Source: JBBIRM01 sp037441765
Lineage (GTDB): Bacteria > Desulfobacterota > BSN033 > UBA1163
DNA: 6,216 nucleotides
NCBI GenBank assembly: GCA_037441765.1
Contig: JBBIRM010000172.1
Coordinates: forward strand, 1-6,216
Direction of reading: 5' to 3'
Shown: positions 1-5,443 of the stretch, piece by piece
How the letters are laid out: the number at the start of each line of letters is the position of its first letter
Position numbering within the stretch: the stretch's first letter is position 1
The notes under the pieces: generated by a model
What the model was told of the DNA's origin: nothing
The model's database searches: none
The model's input: only the letters and a program-made list of their open reading frames with translations
Translations under genes and position numbers: made by a program

Positions 1-134
1 TTGTTAGCAATTTAACATTTAAAAGCCCGCATTTGGAGGGTTTTGAACCCTACCTCCCCAATCTTTTAAGGACTTTTTCAGAAATCTCGCTATGCTAAGT
101 AGCCCAGGGGAAGACCTTCCCCGAGTGCTATCAG
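1..134. other. Upstream non-coding or gene-tail region, unassigned
   Basis: I recognise no gene here. The + strand frame beginning at base 3 stays open until a TAA at 96-98 and reads like plausible protein (about 31 residues). It could be the 3' end of an upstream gene, for example an earlier hut gene, but I cannot match it to HutH or HutU. A second + frame is also open from base 44 to a TAA at 140-142, so openness alone decides nothing. A weak GC-rich fold is possible around 35-57 (GGAGG against CCTCC). Confidence 0.25.
100..130 (+). other. Stem-loop upstream of the aminotransferase gene
   Basis: GGGGAA (107-112) pairs perfectly with TTCCCC (117-122) across a GACC loop. An outer TAGC (100-103)/GCTA (127-130) pairing closes it after a small internal loop. 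No T-run follows, so it is not a normal intrinsic terminator. It sits 5 bases before the start of a possible 29-codon ORF and could be a 5' leader structure or chance. Confidence 0.35.
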
Positions 135-224
135 ATGGATAAACTTAAACCAACCGATGAGTATGAATCCCTTTGGGAGGAGAGAAAGAGGGGGTTGAGG
201 GAGATTGGACTGGAGGCCATTTGA
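135..224 (+). CDS. Possible 29-residue ORF abutting the aminotransferase start
   Basis: ATG at 135 opens a 29-codon frame rich in charged residues (starts MDKLKPTDEYESLW, ends GLREIGLEAI). Its TGA (222-224) directly abuts the ATG at 225, the geometry expected for translational coupling. The GGAGG serving the next gene (212-216) lies inside it. I see no clear ribosome binding site for this ORF, and the frame continues upstream only to a TAA at 96-98. It could be a coupling peptide, a gene remnant or chance. It contains no histidine codons, so it is not a histidine attenuation leader. I do not recognise a family. Confidence 0.22.
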   Translation: MDKLKPTDEYESLWEERKRGLREIGLEAI

Positions 225-1322
225 ATGAAGATTGAAAGACTTGCAAGAAAGGGAATTTTGAAGATTACATCCTATGTTCCCGGGAAATCGATCGAGGAAG
301 TTAAGAAGGAGTATGGCAATAAGAGGTGGATAAAACTTGCCTCAAACGAGAACCTCCTTGGGCCCTCTCCAAAGGCAGTGTCCGCTATCCAGAGGGAACT
401 TCCCAATATCTATCTTTATCCAGAGGGGCCCTGTACTCTATTAAGAAAAGCGCTCGCTAAGAAATTTTCAGTTTCTGAGAATATGGTGGTCATTTCCAAT
501 GGAGCGGATAATCTCATCCTGATGATTGCCAATGCATTTGTTAATGAAGGCGAAGAGGTGGTGATGGCGGATCCCACCTTTCCAGTCTATACCAATGTGA
601 CACAAATAATGGGGGGAAAACCAATAAAAGTAAGATTGAAGAATTATATTCACGATCTGGAGGGGATGTCGGGGAGTGTTAGTGAAAGGACAAAACTGAT
701 TTTCATCTGTAACCCAAATAATCCAACAGGGACGGTCGTATCACAAGATGCCTTCGACCATTTTTTATCAAACCTTCCGAGATGGGTTATCGTAATCATA
801 GATGAGGCTTATCGGGAGTTCGTTGATGAGAACCAGTCTCTTAATAGCCTGGGCTATATCAGAGGTGGATCTCAAATCATAGTACTCAGAACCTTTTCAA
901 AGGTTTATGGATTGGCAGGGCTAAGGATTGGTTACGCTATTGGAAGAGAGGATTTGGTCCAGTGTCTCTATCAGGTCAGGGATCCATTTCCTGTACATCG
1001 ACTTGCCCAGGTGGCTGCTGTGGCAGCCCTAAGAGACATAGGCCATGCAAGAAGGTCGATTCAAATGGTTAAGGAGGGAAGGGCCTACCTATCTCAGGAA
1101 TTGAGCAAGATGGGTTTTACCTGTGTTCCGAGTCAGGCTAACTTCATCTTTATCGATTTCAAAAAAGATGCGGATAAGATTTTTTACGATCTGCTAAGAG
1201 AGGGGATCATTATTCGACCAGGAAAGATCTGGGGCTATCCAACTTGTGGTCGTGTGACCATTGGGAGGATGCAGGATAACAGGGGATTTATTCAGGCATT
1301 GAAGAGAATTTATAAATGGTAA
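225..1322 (+). CDS. hisC: HisC-family PLP-dependent aminotransferase (histidinol-phosphate transaminase-like)
   Basis: This is a fold-type I class I/II aminotransferase of usual HisC length (365 residues), expected in the cytosol. HisC catalyses the glutamate-dependent transamination that yields histidinol phosphate in histidine biosynthesis. Visible motifs are SNENLLGPSPKA (40-51), the PLP-site DPTFPVY (116-122), CNPNNPTGT (162-170), DEAYREF (193-199) and TFSKVYGLAGLRIGY (223-237). Lys226 is the Schiff-base lysine and Arg234 lies in the phosphate-binding stretch. RPGKIWG...GRVTIG (331-347) carries the substrate-carboxylate arginine, Arg343. GGAGG at 212-216 sits 8 bases before the ATG. It is followed after 11 bases by hutI, so it probably shares the histidine-degradation transcript. 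That context makes a catabolic role, such as a histidine or aromatic transaminase, possible. The family call is firm; the substrate is inferred. Confidence 0.9.
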   Translation: MKIERLARKGILKITSYVPGKSIEEVKKEYGNKRWIKLASNENLLGPSPKAVSAIQRELPNIYLYPEGPCTLLRKALAKKFSVSENMVVISNGADNLILMIANAFVNEGEEVVMADPTFPVYTNVTQIMGGKPIKVRLKNYIHDLEGMSGSVSERTKLIFICNPNNPTGTVVSQDAFDHFLSNLPRWVIVIIDEAYREFVDENQSLNSLGYIRGGSQIIVLRTFSKVYGLAGLRIGYAIGREDLVQCLYQVRDPFPVHRLAQVAAVAALRDIGHARRSIQMVKEGRAYLSQELSKMGFTCVPSQANFIFIDFKKDADKIFYDLLREGIIIRPGKIWGYPTCGRVTIGRMQDNRGFIQALKRIYKW

Positions 1323-1333
1323 GAGAATAACCA

Positions 1334-2596
1334 ATGAGTAATATAGATATACTTATCAAGAATGCTAAGGAGTTGGTCACCCTATCTTCTTCTTTTAAAG
1401 ATGAATCGGGTTTGGGGATGATTCAGGATGGAACCATTGCAATAGAAGGCGAAAGGATTCTTTGGGTTGGAAAAACGGATCAATTATCAAAAGAGATTGC
1501 CTTTACCTCTGCAAAGCAAGAGATCGATGCCAAAGGGAAGGTGGTTATGCCAGGGCTTATAGATTCCCATACCCATCTAATCTTTGCAGGGTCGAGAGAG
1601 AATGAATTTGAGATGAGGATTCAGGGGCTATCCTACCTTGAGATCGCAGGAAGGGGTGGGGGAATCCTTTCTACGGTTGAAGCAACAAGAAAGGCCTCTT
1701 TTGAGGAACTCTTCTCATTAGGGAAAAAGAGATTAGACCGAATGATCACGAAGGGAGTTACAACCATTGAGGCAAAGAGTGGATACGGGCTCTCTTTAGA
1801 GGATGAGAGGAAAATCCTGAGGGTGATAAGGGCATTGCATGAAACCCACCCTGTGGATATTGTTCCAACATTTTTAGGAGCCCATACCATCCCCAGGGAG
1901 TTTAGAGACAATCGGGCCATTTATGTGGAGATGGTGATAAAGGAGATGATTCCAGGTATTGCGGAGGAAGGGCTTGCAGAGTTCTGTGATGTCTTCTGTG
2001 AAGAGAAGGCCTTTAGTCTTGAAGAATCAAGAGAGATCCTTGAGACAGGGAAACGTTATGGTCTTAAACCAAAGATCCATGCTGATCAATTAACACCTGG
2101 AGGAGGGGCAGAATTGGCTGCTGAGGTAGGGGCTATTTCTGCTGAACATCTCGATTATGTTAGTCCAGCCGGCATTGAGAGAATGGCTGATAAAGGGGTT
2201 ACAGCAGTGCTTCTTCCAGGTGCGAGTTTCTTCCTTTCTATGAATAGACTTCCTCCTGCAAGGGAGATGATTCAGAAAGGGGTGAAAGTGGCCCTGGCCA
2301 CGGATTTTAATCCGGGTTCATCGATGACAGAATCCCTTCCGCTGATTATGACTATGGGCTGTACTATGCTAAGGATGACCCCGGCAGAGGTGATCCAGGC
2401 GACTACGAATAATGCAGCGAAATCCATAGGAAGGGAGAGGGAGATTGGATCCCTTGAGGTTGGAAAGAAAGCCGATGTGATTGTGTTGGATATACCGAAT
2501 TATAGATATCTTCCTTACCATTTTGGAGTAGATCATGCGGAGATTGTTATAAAAGGAGGAAAGGTAATCTATAAGAGACCAAATTTTGAGGCATAA
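1334..2596 (+). CDS. hutI: Imidazolonepropionase
   Basis: This is the third enzyme of histidine degradation. It is a cytosolic metal-dependent amidohydrolase that opens 4-imidazolone-5-propanoate to N-formimino-L-glutamate. Its 420 residues are normal for the family. The metal motif DSHTH gives His79 and His81. Further family positions are present: GSRENEF with Arg88, SGYGLS with Tyr151, GAHTIP with His184, HADQL with His249, SAEHLDY with His272 and ATDFNPGSS with Asp324. GGGILSTVEATR (108-119) is also typical. Residue 252 is Gln; I recall both Gln and Glu there in the family. The ATG choice is constrained by an in-frame TAA at 1328-1330, with a modest AAGAGA site just upstream. The gene lies between the aminotransferase and ftcD, and its stop codon sits inside a 9-bp hairpin. 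Confidence 0.97.
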   Translation: MSNIDILIKNAKELVTLSSSFKDESGLGMIQDGTIAIEGERILWVGKTDQLSKEIAFTSAKQEIDAKGKVVMPGLIDSHTHLIFAGSRENEFEMRIQGLSYLEIAGRGGGILSTVEATRKASFEELFSLGKKRLDRMITKGVTTIEAKSGYGLSLEDERKILRVIRALHETHPVDIVPTFLGAHTIPREFRDNRAIYVEMVIKEMIPGIAEEGLAEFCDVFCEEKAFSLEESREILETGKRYGLKPKIHADQLTPGGGAELAAEVGAISAEHLDYVSPAGIERMADKGVTAVLLPGASFFLSMNRLPPAREMIQKGVKVALATDFNPGSSMTESLPLIMTMGCTMLRMTPAEVIQATTNNAAKSIGREREIGSLEVGKKADVIVLDIPNYRYLPYHFGVDHAEIVIKGGKVIYKRPNFEA

Positions 2597-2603
2597 AATT
2601 TGG
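2579..2603 (+). other. Perfect 9-bp hairpin spanning the hutI stop codon
   Basis: CCAAATTTT (2579-2587) and AAAATTTGG (2595-2603) are exact reverse complements around a 7-base loop GAGGCAT. The hutI TAA is at 2594-2596, at the loop/stem junction. It is AT-rich with only two G-C pairs, and the downstream tract (CTGTTTTGGATTTTA) is only mildly T-rich. An mRNA processing or 3'-end stability element is more likely than a strong terminator. Confidence 0.5.
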
Positions 2604-2633
2604 ACCTGTTTTGGATTTTAATGGTAGTGAGTA

Positions 2634-3530
2634 ATGAGACTTTTAGAATGTATCCCCAATATTAGCGAAGGGAGAGATCGAGATAAGATCTCATCTATTG
2701 CAGAGGAAGTGAAGAAGCATAAAAGGGTTAAACTCCTTGATCTTTCATCAGACCCTGATCACAATCGAAGCGTTTTTACTTTCATTGGCGATCCAATGGA
2801 TGTCAAAGAGGCAGCCCTTGCCATGTCCTTAAAGGCAATAGAACTTATCGATATGAGGAATCATCAAGGAGGACATCCCCGTTTGGGTGCTGTAGACGTT
2901 GTTCCTTTTGTTCCCATCCAGGGGATAGAGATGAAAGAGGCTGTTCAAATATCAATAGAGTTTGGAAAAGAGTTGGGGGCGAGGGGGATTCCTATATACT
3001 TTTATGAAGAGTCCGCATCTTCACCTGAGAGAAGAGAATTACCTGCCATTCGAAGGGGGGAATATGAGGGGTTAAAAGAAAAATTAAGTGATCCAAAATG
3101 GAAGCCTGATGAAGGCCCAAATCAATTTAATCCTAAATCCGGTGCTACAGTGGTTGGAGCTCGTTTTCCGCTGATTGCCTATAATATTAACCTCAAGACT
3201 GAGGATATTTCTCTTGCAAAGGAGATCGCTAAAAAGGTTCGATTTAAAGATGGAGGATTTCCAAATGTCAGGGCAATGGGGGTTGATTTGAAGGATAAGG
3301 GGATGGTCCAGGTTTCAATGAATTTAACCAATTATAGGAAAACCAATATTCCTGAGGTTTTCGAATTTATTAAGGAGGAAGCCCGAAAGAGAGGGGTTGA
3401 AATAGCGGAATCAGAGATTGTAGGGTTGATTCCCTTAGAGGCCTTAGAAGGTATCGTCCAGAATTATTTAAAGTATCCACAATTTTCTACTAACCAAATA
3501 ATTGAAAGACGGCTCCTGGAATTTGAGTAA
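2634..3530 (+). CDS. ftcD: Glutamate formimidoyltransferase
   Basis: This cytosolic enzyme transfers the formimino group of N-formiminoglutamate to tetrahydrofolate, releasing glutamate. At 298 residues it matches the stand-alone bacterial enzyme, equivalent to the N-terminal formiminotransferase half of animal FTCD. The start MRLLECIPNISEGRD is diagnostic. DPDHNRSV (40-47) and NHQGGHPRLGAVDVVPF (76-92) follow; His81 corresponds to the catalytic His82 of mammalian FTCD. The second subdomain begins near GARFPLIAYNINL (175-187), with MNLTNY (229-234) and EIVGLIP (261-267). The start is fixed by an in-frame TGA at 2628-2630. The ribosome binding site is weak (GGTAGTGAG), so translation may depend on coupling with hutI. 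Product use by the adjacent fchA makes the assignment very secure. Confidence 0.97.
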   Translation: MRLLECIPNISEGRDRDKISSIAEEVKKHKRVKLLDLSSDPDHNRSVFTFIGDPMDVKEAALAMSLKAIELIDMRNHQGGHPRLGAVDVVPFVPIQGIEMKEAVQISIEFGKELGARGIPIYFYEESASSPERRELPAIRRGEYEGLKEKLSDPKWKPDEGPNQFNPKSGATVVGARFPLIAYNINLKTEDISLAKEIAKKVRFKDGGFPNVRAMGVDLKDKGMVQVSMNLTNYRKTNIPEVFEFIKEEARKRGVEIAESEIVGLIPLEALEGIVQNYLKYPQFSTNQIIERRLLEFE

Positions 3531-3541
3531 TCATTTACTCA
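3524..3541 (+). other. Perfect 7-bp hairpin spanning the ftcD stop codon
   Basis: TGAGTAA (3524-3530) pairs exactly with TTACTCA (3535-3541) around a TCAT loop. The TAA stop of ftcD (3528-3530) is inside the left arm. No T-run follows, and the next gene has a strong ribosome binding site 32 bases on, so this is not an evident terminator. It is the second junction in this operon with a hairpin on the stop codon. Confidence 0.45.
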
Positions 3542-3582
3542 GGCTTACGTAATACCAACACCATATTATTAGAGGAGGTAAG

Positions 3583-4173
3583 ATGGAGATCGAAAAGTTC
3601 TTAGAAAAACTTTCATCCGATACCCCGACCCCTGGCGGGGGAAGTGCCTCTGCATTTGCTGGAGCACTTTCTGCATCCCTTGTGGAGATGGTTGCTGGGC
3701 TTTCTAAGAGAAGAGGGGATCTTGACCCTCAAAAGTTAAATGAGATTAAAAGGAAGGCCTCCGCAATAAAAAGAAGACTTCTTCGAGCAGTGGATGAAGA
3801 TGCAGAATCTTATGAAGAGGTGTTGAGGGCATTTCGCCTTCCAAAAGATACAGAGAGACAACAATCTTATCGTAGTAAAAGGATTCAAATGGCTTACAAG
3901 AAGGCAACAGTCATCCCCCAGTGCGTATGCGAAAATGCCTTAAAACTGATCCAGTATTCTCGAACCCTTGCTCTTAAGGGAAACCCCAATGCATTGAGTG
4001 ACGCAGGGGTTGCTGGCTATCTTGCCGAAGCAGCCTTAAAGGGAGGTTTACTAAATATTGAAATCAATTTGAAGCCAATAAAAGACAAGGCCTTTGTCCA
4101 AAAGATGAGGTTAATTATAAATAGATTGAAAAGGAGAAAATGTGTCAGTGTGGTAGGGATGTTGGGTCGATGA
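3583..4173 (+). CDS. fchA: Formimidoyltetrahydrofolate cyclodeaminase
   Basis: This helical cytosolic enzyme cyclises 5-formimino-THF to 5,10-methenyl-THF and releases ammonia, completing the folate branch of histidine degradation begun by the preceding ftcD. Family signatures are TPTPGGGSASAFAGALSASL (14-33), DEDAESYEEV (71-80), and GNPNALSDAGVAGYLAEAAL (133-152) followed by NIEINLKPIKD (158-168). A strong AGGAGG (3573-3578) lies 4 bases before the ATG, far better than the sites of hutI or ftcD. It may load ribosomes independently across the 52-base gap. The protein is 196 residues, slightly short for the family. Its end (about 181-196) is basic (RLKRRK) then hydrophobic, where I would expect a longer acidic/amphipathic helix. 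An inverted-repeat element starts two bases past the stop, so the tail may have been altered by an insertion. The function call is firm. Confidence 0.93.
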   Translation: MEIEKFLEKLSSDTPTPGGGSASAFAGALSASLVEMVAGLSKRRGDLDPQKLNEIKRKASAIKRRLLRAVDEDAESYEEVLRAFRLPKDTERQQSYRSKRIQMAYKKATVIPQCVCENALKLIQYSRTLALKGNPNALSDAGVAGYLAEAALKGGLLNIEINLKPIKDKAFVQKMRLIINRLKRRKCVSVVGMLGR

Positions 4174-4175
4174 GT

Positions 4176-4261
4176 GGTCAGGCCTTGCAATATAAAAAAG
4201 AGGGCAGATCTGTTAAAAGAGTATAAGGCAGACAAGAAAAGTGATATTGCAAGCCCTGACC
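4176..4261. repeat. 86-bp inverted-repeat element just after fchA
   Basis: The left arm GGTCAGGCCTTGCAATAT (4176-4193) and right arm ATATTGCAAGCCCTGACC (4244-4261) are reverse complements over 18 bases with one mismatch, separated by 50 bases. CTCTTTTAC follows the right arm, so in RNA the long stem could also act as a rough terminator for the hut operon. A competing pairing, AAAAGAGG (4196-4203) with CCTCTTTT (4260-4267), also exists. The interior holds an 8-bp palindrome CAGATCTG (4205-4212) and no ORF. The arms share the core GTCAGG.CTTG with the repeats at 5112 and 5194. It may be a non-autonomous mobile or REP-type palindromic element; no transposase is present. Confidence 0.7.
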
Positions 4262-4557
4262 TCTTTTACTATAAAGCACCTCTGATCTGTCCGAAGAACT
4301 GGTCAGAAATGGGTATGTCTCATCGTATGAGTGAACTCAGGACATGAGCCTTTGGATTTGAATACCAGCCTCTATGGCCTATGCTAAAGAGGAGTATTCT
4401 GAAATGGCAGCAAAGATAACAAGCCATTATCATAGACAGAAGGGGCATCTTATATGTGTCCGATTTTACTATGGGAATGGTAAGGTGATTGCGTATGAGT
4501 GCCGATAAATTCCGTTGTTTTGATTTTTCAGTTAGCCCTTGGAGAATTACACGAACA
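4262..4557. other. Intergenic stretch with only doubtful small ORFs
   Basis: Nothing recognisable lies here apart from two short + strand frames described separately. A local fold is possible at 4315-4345: CTCAT (4319-4323) with ATGAG (4327-4331) over a CGT loop, or ATGTC (4315-4319) with GACAT (4341-4345). It does not match any RNA class I know. The stretch may be a decayed gene or insertion remnant between the inverted-repeat element and the secreted-protein gene. Confidence 0.4.
4404..4508 (+). CDS. Possible 34-residue ORF, unknown
   Basis: ATG 4404 is preceded by AGGAG (4390-4394) at a 9-base spacing and runs to TAA 4506-4508. The peptide is basic and aromatic (begins MAAKITSHYHRQKGH, ends YYGNGKVIAYECR). 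An in-frame ATG at 4374 would extend it to 44 residues but has no evident ribosome binding site. I recognise no family. The good Shine-Dalgarno spacing is the only support, and it could be a remnant of a larger lost gene. Confidence 0.25.
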   Translation: MAAKITSHYHRQKGHLICVRFYYGNGKVIAYECR

Positions 4558-4602
4558 TTTACATTTGGCCAGATTCTGGATAATATAATTAGAACGAATT
4601 AA
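4495..4602 (+). CDS. Possible 35-residue ORF overlapping the previous one
   Basis: ATG 4495 follows AAGGTGA (4482-4488) by 6 bases, overlaps the preceding small ORF by 14 bases in another frame, and ends at TAA 4600-4602. The peptide starts MSADKFRCFDFSVSPW. The likely promoter of the next gene lies inside it, which argues against a conserved coding role. No family recognised. Confidence 0.15.
   Translation: MSADKFRCFDFSVSPWRITRTFTFGQILDNIIRTN
4558..4589 (+). promoter_or_regulatory. Probable sigma-70-type promoter of the secreted-protein gene
   Basis: TTTACA (4558-4563) lies 17 bases before TAATAT (4581-4586). An overlapping perfect TATAAT sits at 4584-4589, which would pair with ACATTT (4561-4566) at 17 bases. 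The exact boxes are ambiguous, but this AT-rich patch 30-60 bases upstream of the ATG, together with GGAGG (4609-4613), suggests independent transcription of the downstream gene. Confidence 0.45.
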
Positions 4603-4620
4603 TTTTATGGAGGTTAGATC

Positions 4621-5058
4621 ATGAAAAAAATCTTCTTCTTTCTCCTCGTCATGTGCGTGCCTTTCTTTATATTTTCTCCCGTCTGTGCATCCGATTTAGA
4701 CACCTTCATCAGGAACCTGAATGTTGAGGCACAGGCCGATCTCGGAGCCTTCAAGGTCAGGCTTTCGACGCAATTTGGAGTTCCTGTTCCGAGGGTTGAA
4801 ACCATCATGGCAAGCGTGGAGACTCCAGCGGATGCTTATATGTGCTTTCGAGTCGGCCAGGTAGCGTCCAAGCCAGTTGAAGTTGTGCTGAAAGGGTACC
4901 AGGCACATAAGGGACAGGGTTGGGGAGTGATTGCTAAAAACCTGGGCATAAAGCCAGGCTCAAAGGAATTTCATGAGTTGAAGAAGGGAAATTTTGGTTG
5001 GGATGATTCAGTATCAAGCAAGGGAAAAGGGAAAGATAAAGGCAAAGGGAAAAAATGA
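4621..5058 (+). CDS. Small secreted protein with Lys/Gly-rich tail, function unknown
   Basis: The protein has 145 residues. A classic Sec signal peptide is visible: MKK, then a hydrophobic core (4-19), then VCA followed by SD, predicting signal peptidase I cleavage after Ala23. The mature part of about 122 residues would be periplasmic or extracellular. It has an amphipathic region (25-52), a GVPVPRVETIM segment (53-63), DAYMCFRVGQ (71-80), and GQGWGVIAKNLGIKPGS (98-114), followed by the highly basic tail KGKGKDKGKGKK (134-145). A single Cys75 remains in the mature part, so no internal disulfide is expected. GGAGG (4609-4613) sits 7 bases before the ATG. Its codons look more often C/G-ending than those of the hut genes. 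I cannot name a family, though similar lipid-free small secreted proteins occur in anaerobic Proteobacteria. The basic tail could contact an acidic polymer or nucleic acid; that is speculation. Confidence 0.85.
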   Translation: MKKIFFFLLVMCVPFFIFSPVCASDLDTFIRNLNVEAQADLGAFKVRLSTQFGVPVPRVETIMASVETPADAYMCFRVGQVASKPVEVVLKGYQAHKGQGWGVIAKNLGIKPGSKEFHELKKGNFGWDDSVSSKGKGKDKGKGKK

Positions 5059-5111
5059 AATATGAAGGAGATTTAAAACTTGCAAAGGGGTCACCCATTT
5101 AAAAGGCACCT

Positions 5112-5131
5112 GTCAGGTCTTGAATTTTGAC
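5112..5131 (+). repeat. GTCAGG.CTTG repeat, copy A
   Basis: GTCAGGTCTTGAATTTTGAC begins and ends with the inverted pair GTCA/TGAC. It is 17/20 identical to copy B 82 bases downstream and shares its first 11 bases, bar one, with the arms of the 4176-4261 element. It lies between the secreted-protein gene and vapC. Confidence 0.65.
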
Positions 5132-5155
5132 GTAAGTAAAGATTTATATCAACCG

Positions 5156-5176
5156 ACTCCAGAACCCCCTTGGAGT
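5156..5176. other. 6-bp hairpin between the two direct repeats
   Basis: ACTCCA (5156-5161) pairs with TGGAGT (5171-5176) over a 9-base loop GAACCCCCT. It sits midway between repeat copies A and B and may be an internal part of the same repetitive unit. No T-run follows. Confidence 0.35.
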
Positions 5177-5193
5177 GACCTTAAAACTTTGGC

Positions 5194-5213
5194 GTCAGTC
5201 CTTGAATCTTGAC
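5194..5213 (+). repeat. GTCAGG.CTTG repeat, copy B
   Basis: GTCAGTCCTTGAATCTTGAC differs from copy A at three positions and keeps the GTCA/TGAC ends. TTAAAACTT precedes it (5181-5189) and also occurs ahead of copy A (5073-5081), so the similarity may extend beyond the 20-base core. Confidence 0.6.
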
Positions 5214-5443
5214 TTAGCAAAAAGGATAAACTTTTCTTTTTTCAACCATTCTGACTCAATTTTTAAGTCAATTCCTGTTTAATCCCTTCTTCCACTTACC
5301 AAGTAGCCACTTCGTAACCCTCTCCCAAAACTGAAGCCATTTATAAGTCACTACTCTACTAAAAAATATCGTGCCTGTGATTCATGTTTATAGCCGCAGA
5401 CTTTTGCCTGCGAATCTAATGATACAATCTTATTGGAAACCTA
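5214..5443. other. AT-rich intergenic region between convergent genes
   Basis: No convincing gene. Between 5252 and 5270, TGACT/AGTCA can form a small imperfect stem. AAAAG (5221)/CTTTT (5231) followed by CTTTTTTC could be a very weak + strand terminator. A tryptophan-rich - strand frame ends at the TCA complement 5268-5270 but lacks a good start, and I regard it as chance or a remnant. Confidence 0.4.
5395..5412. repeat. GC-rich palindrome, REP-like hairpin
   Basis: CGCAG (5395-5399) and CTGCG (5408-5412) pair. An A-C mismatch and one C-G pair inside leave a TTTT loop. The unit TAGCCGCAG...CTGCGAA resembles short palindromes scattered in many bacterial genomes, as I recall. It lies 32 bases beyond the 3' end of vapC, where it could protect or terminate that transcript, although no strong T-run is next to it. 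Confidence 0.45.

Noticed and set aside
468..653. Minus-strand open frame inside the aminotransferase gene
   Set aside because: It is antisense to well-conserved aminotransferase motifs and shows no recognisable protein features.
1633..1920. 95-codon minus-strand open frame inside hutI
   Set aside because: It lies fully within the conserved imidazolonepropionase coding region and is an antisense shadow.
4017..4235. Minus-strand frame across the fchA end and the inverted-repeat element
   Set aside because: It is antisense to the conserved cyclodeaminase region and has no supported start or family.
4301..4350. Folded segment considered as a tRNA or small RNA
   Set aside because: Stems do not form a cloverleaf, there is no T-loop or CCA end, and it fits no RNA class I know.
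5010..5056. Purine-rich GGGAAA/GGCAAA run as a tandem DNA repeat or CRISPR-like array
   Set aside because: It is the coding sequence of the Lys/Gly tail; there are no spacers and no regular repeat units.
5221..5249. Intrinsic terminator for the secreted-protein gene
   Set aside because: The AAAAG/CTTTT stem is entirely weak pairs apart from one and lies more than 160 bases beyond the stop.
5268..5376. Tryptophan-rich minus-strand frame as a hidden small gene
   Set aside because: It has no ATG or convincing ribosome binding site, and I can match it to no family.
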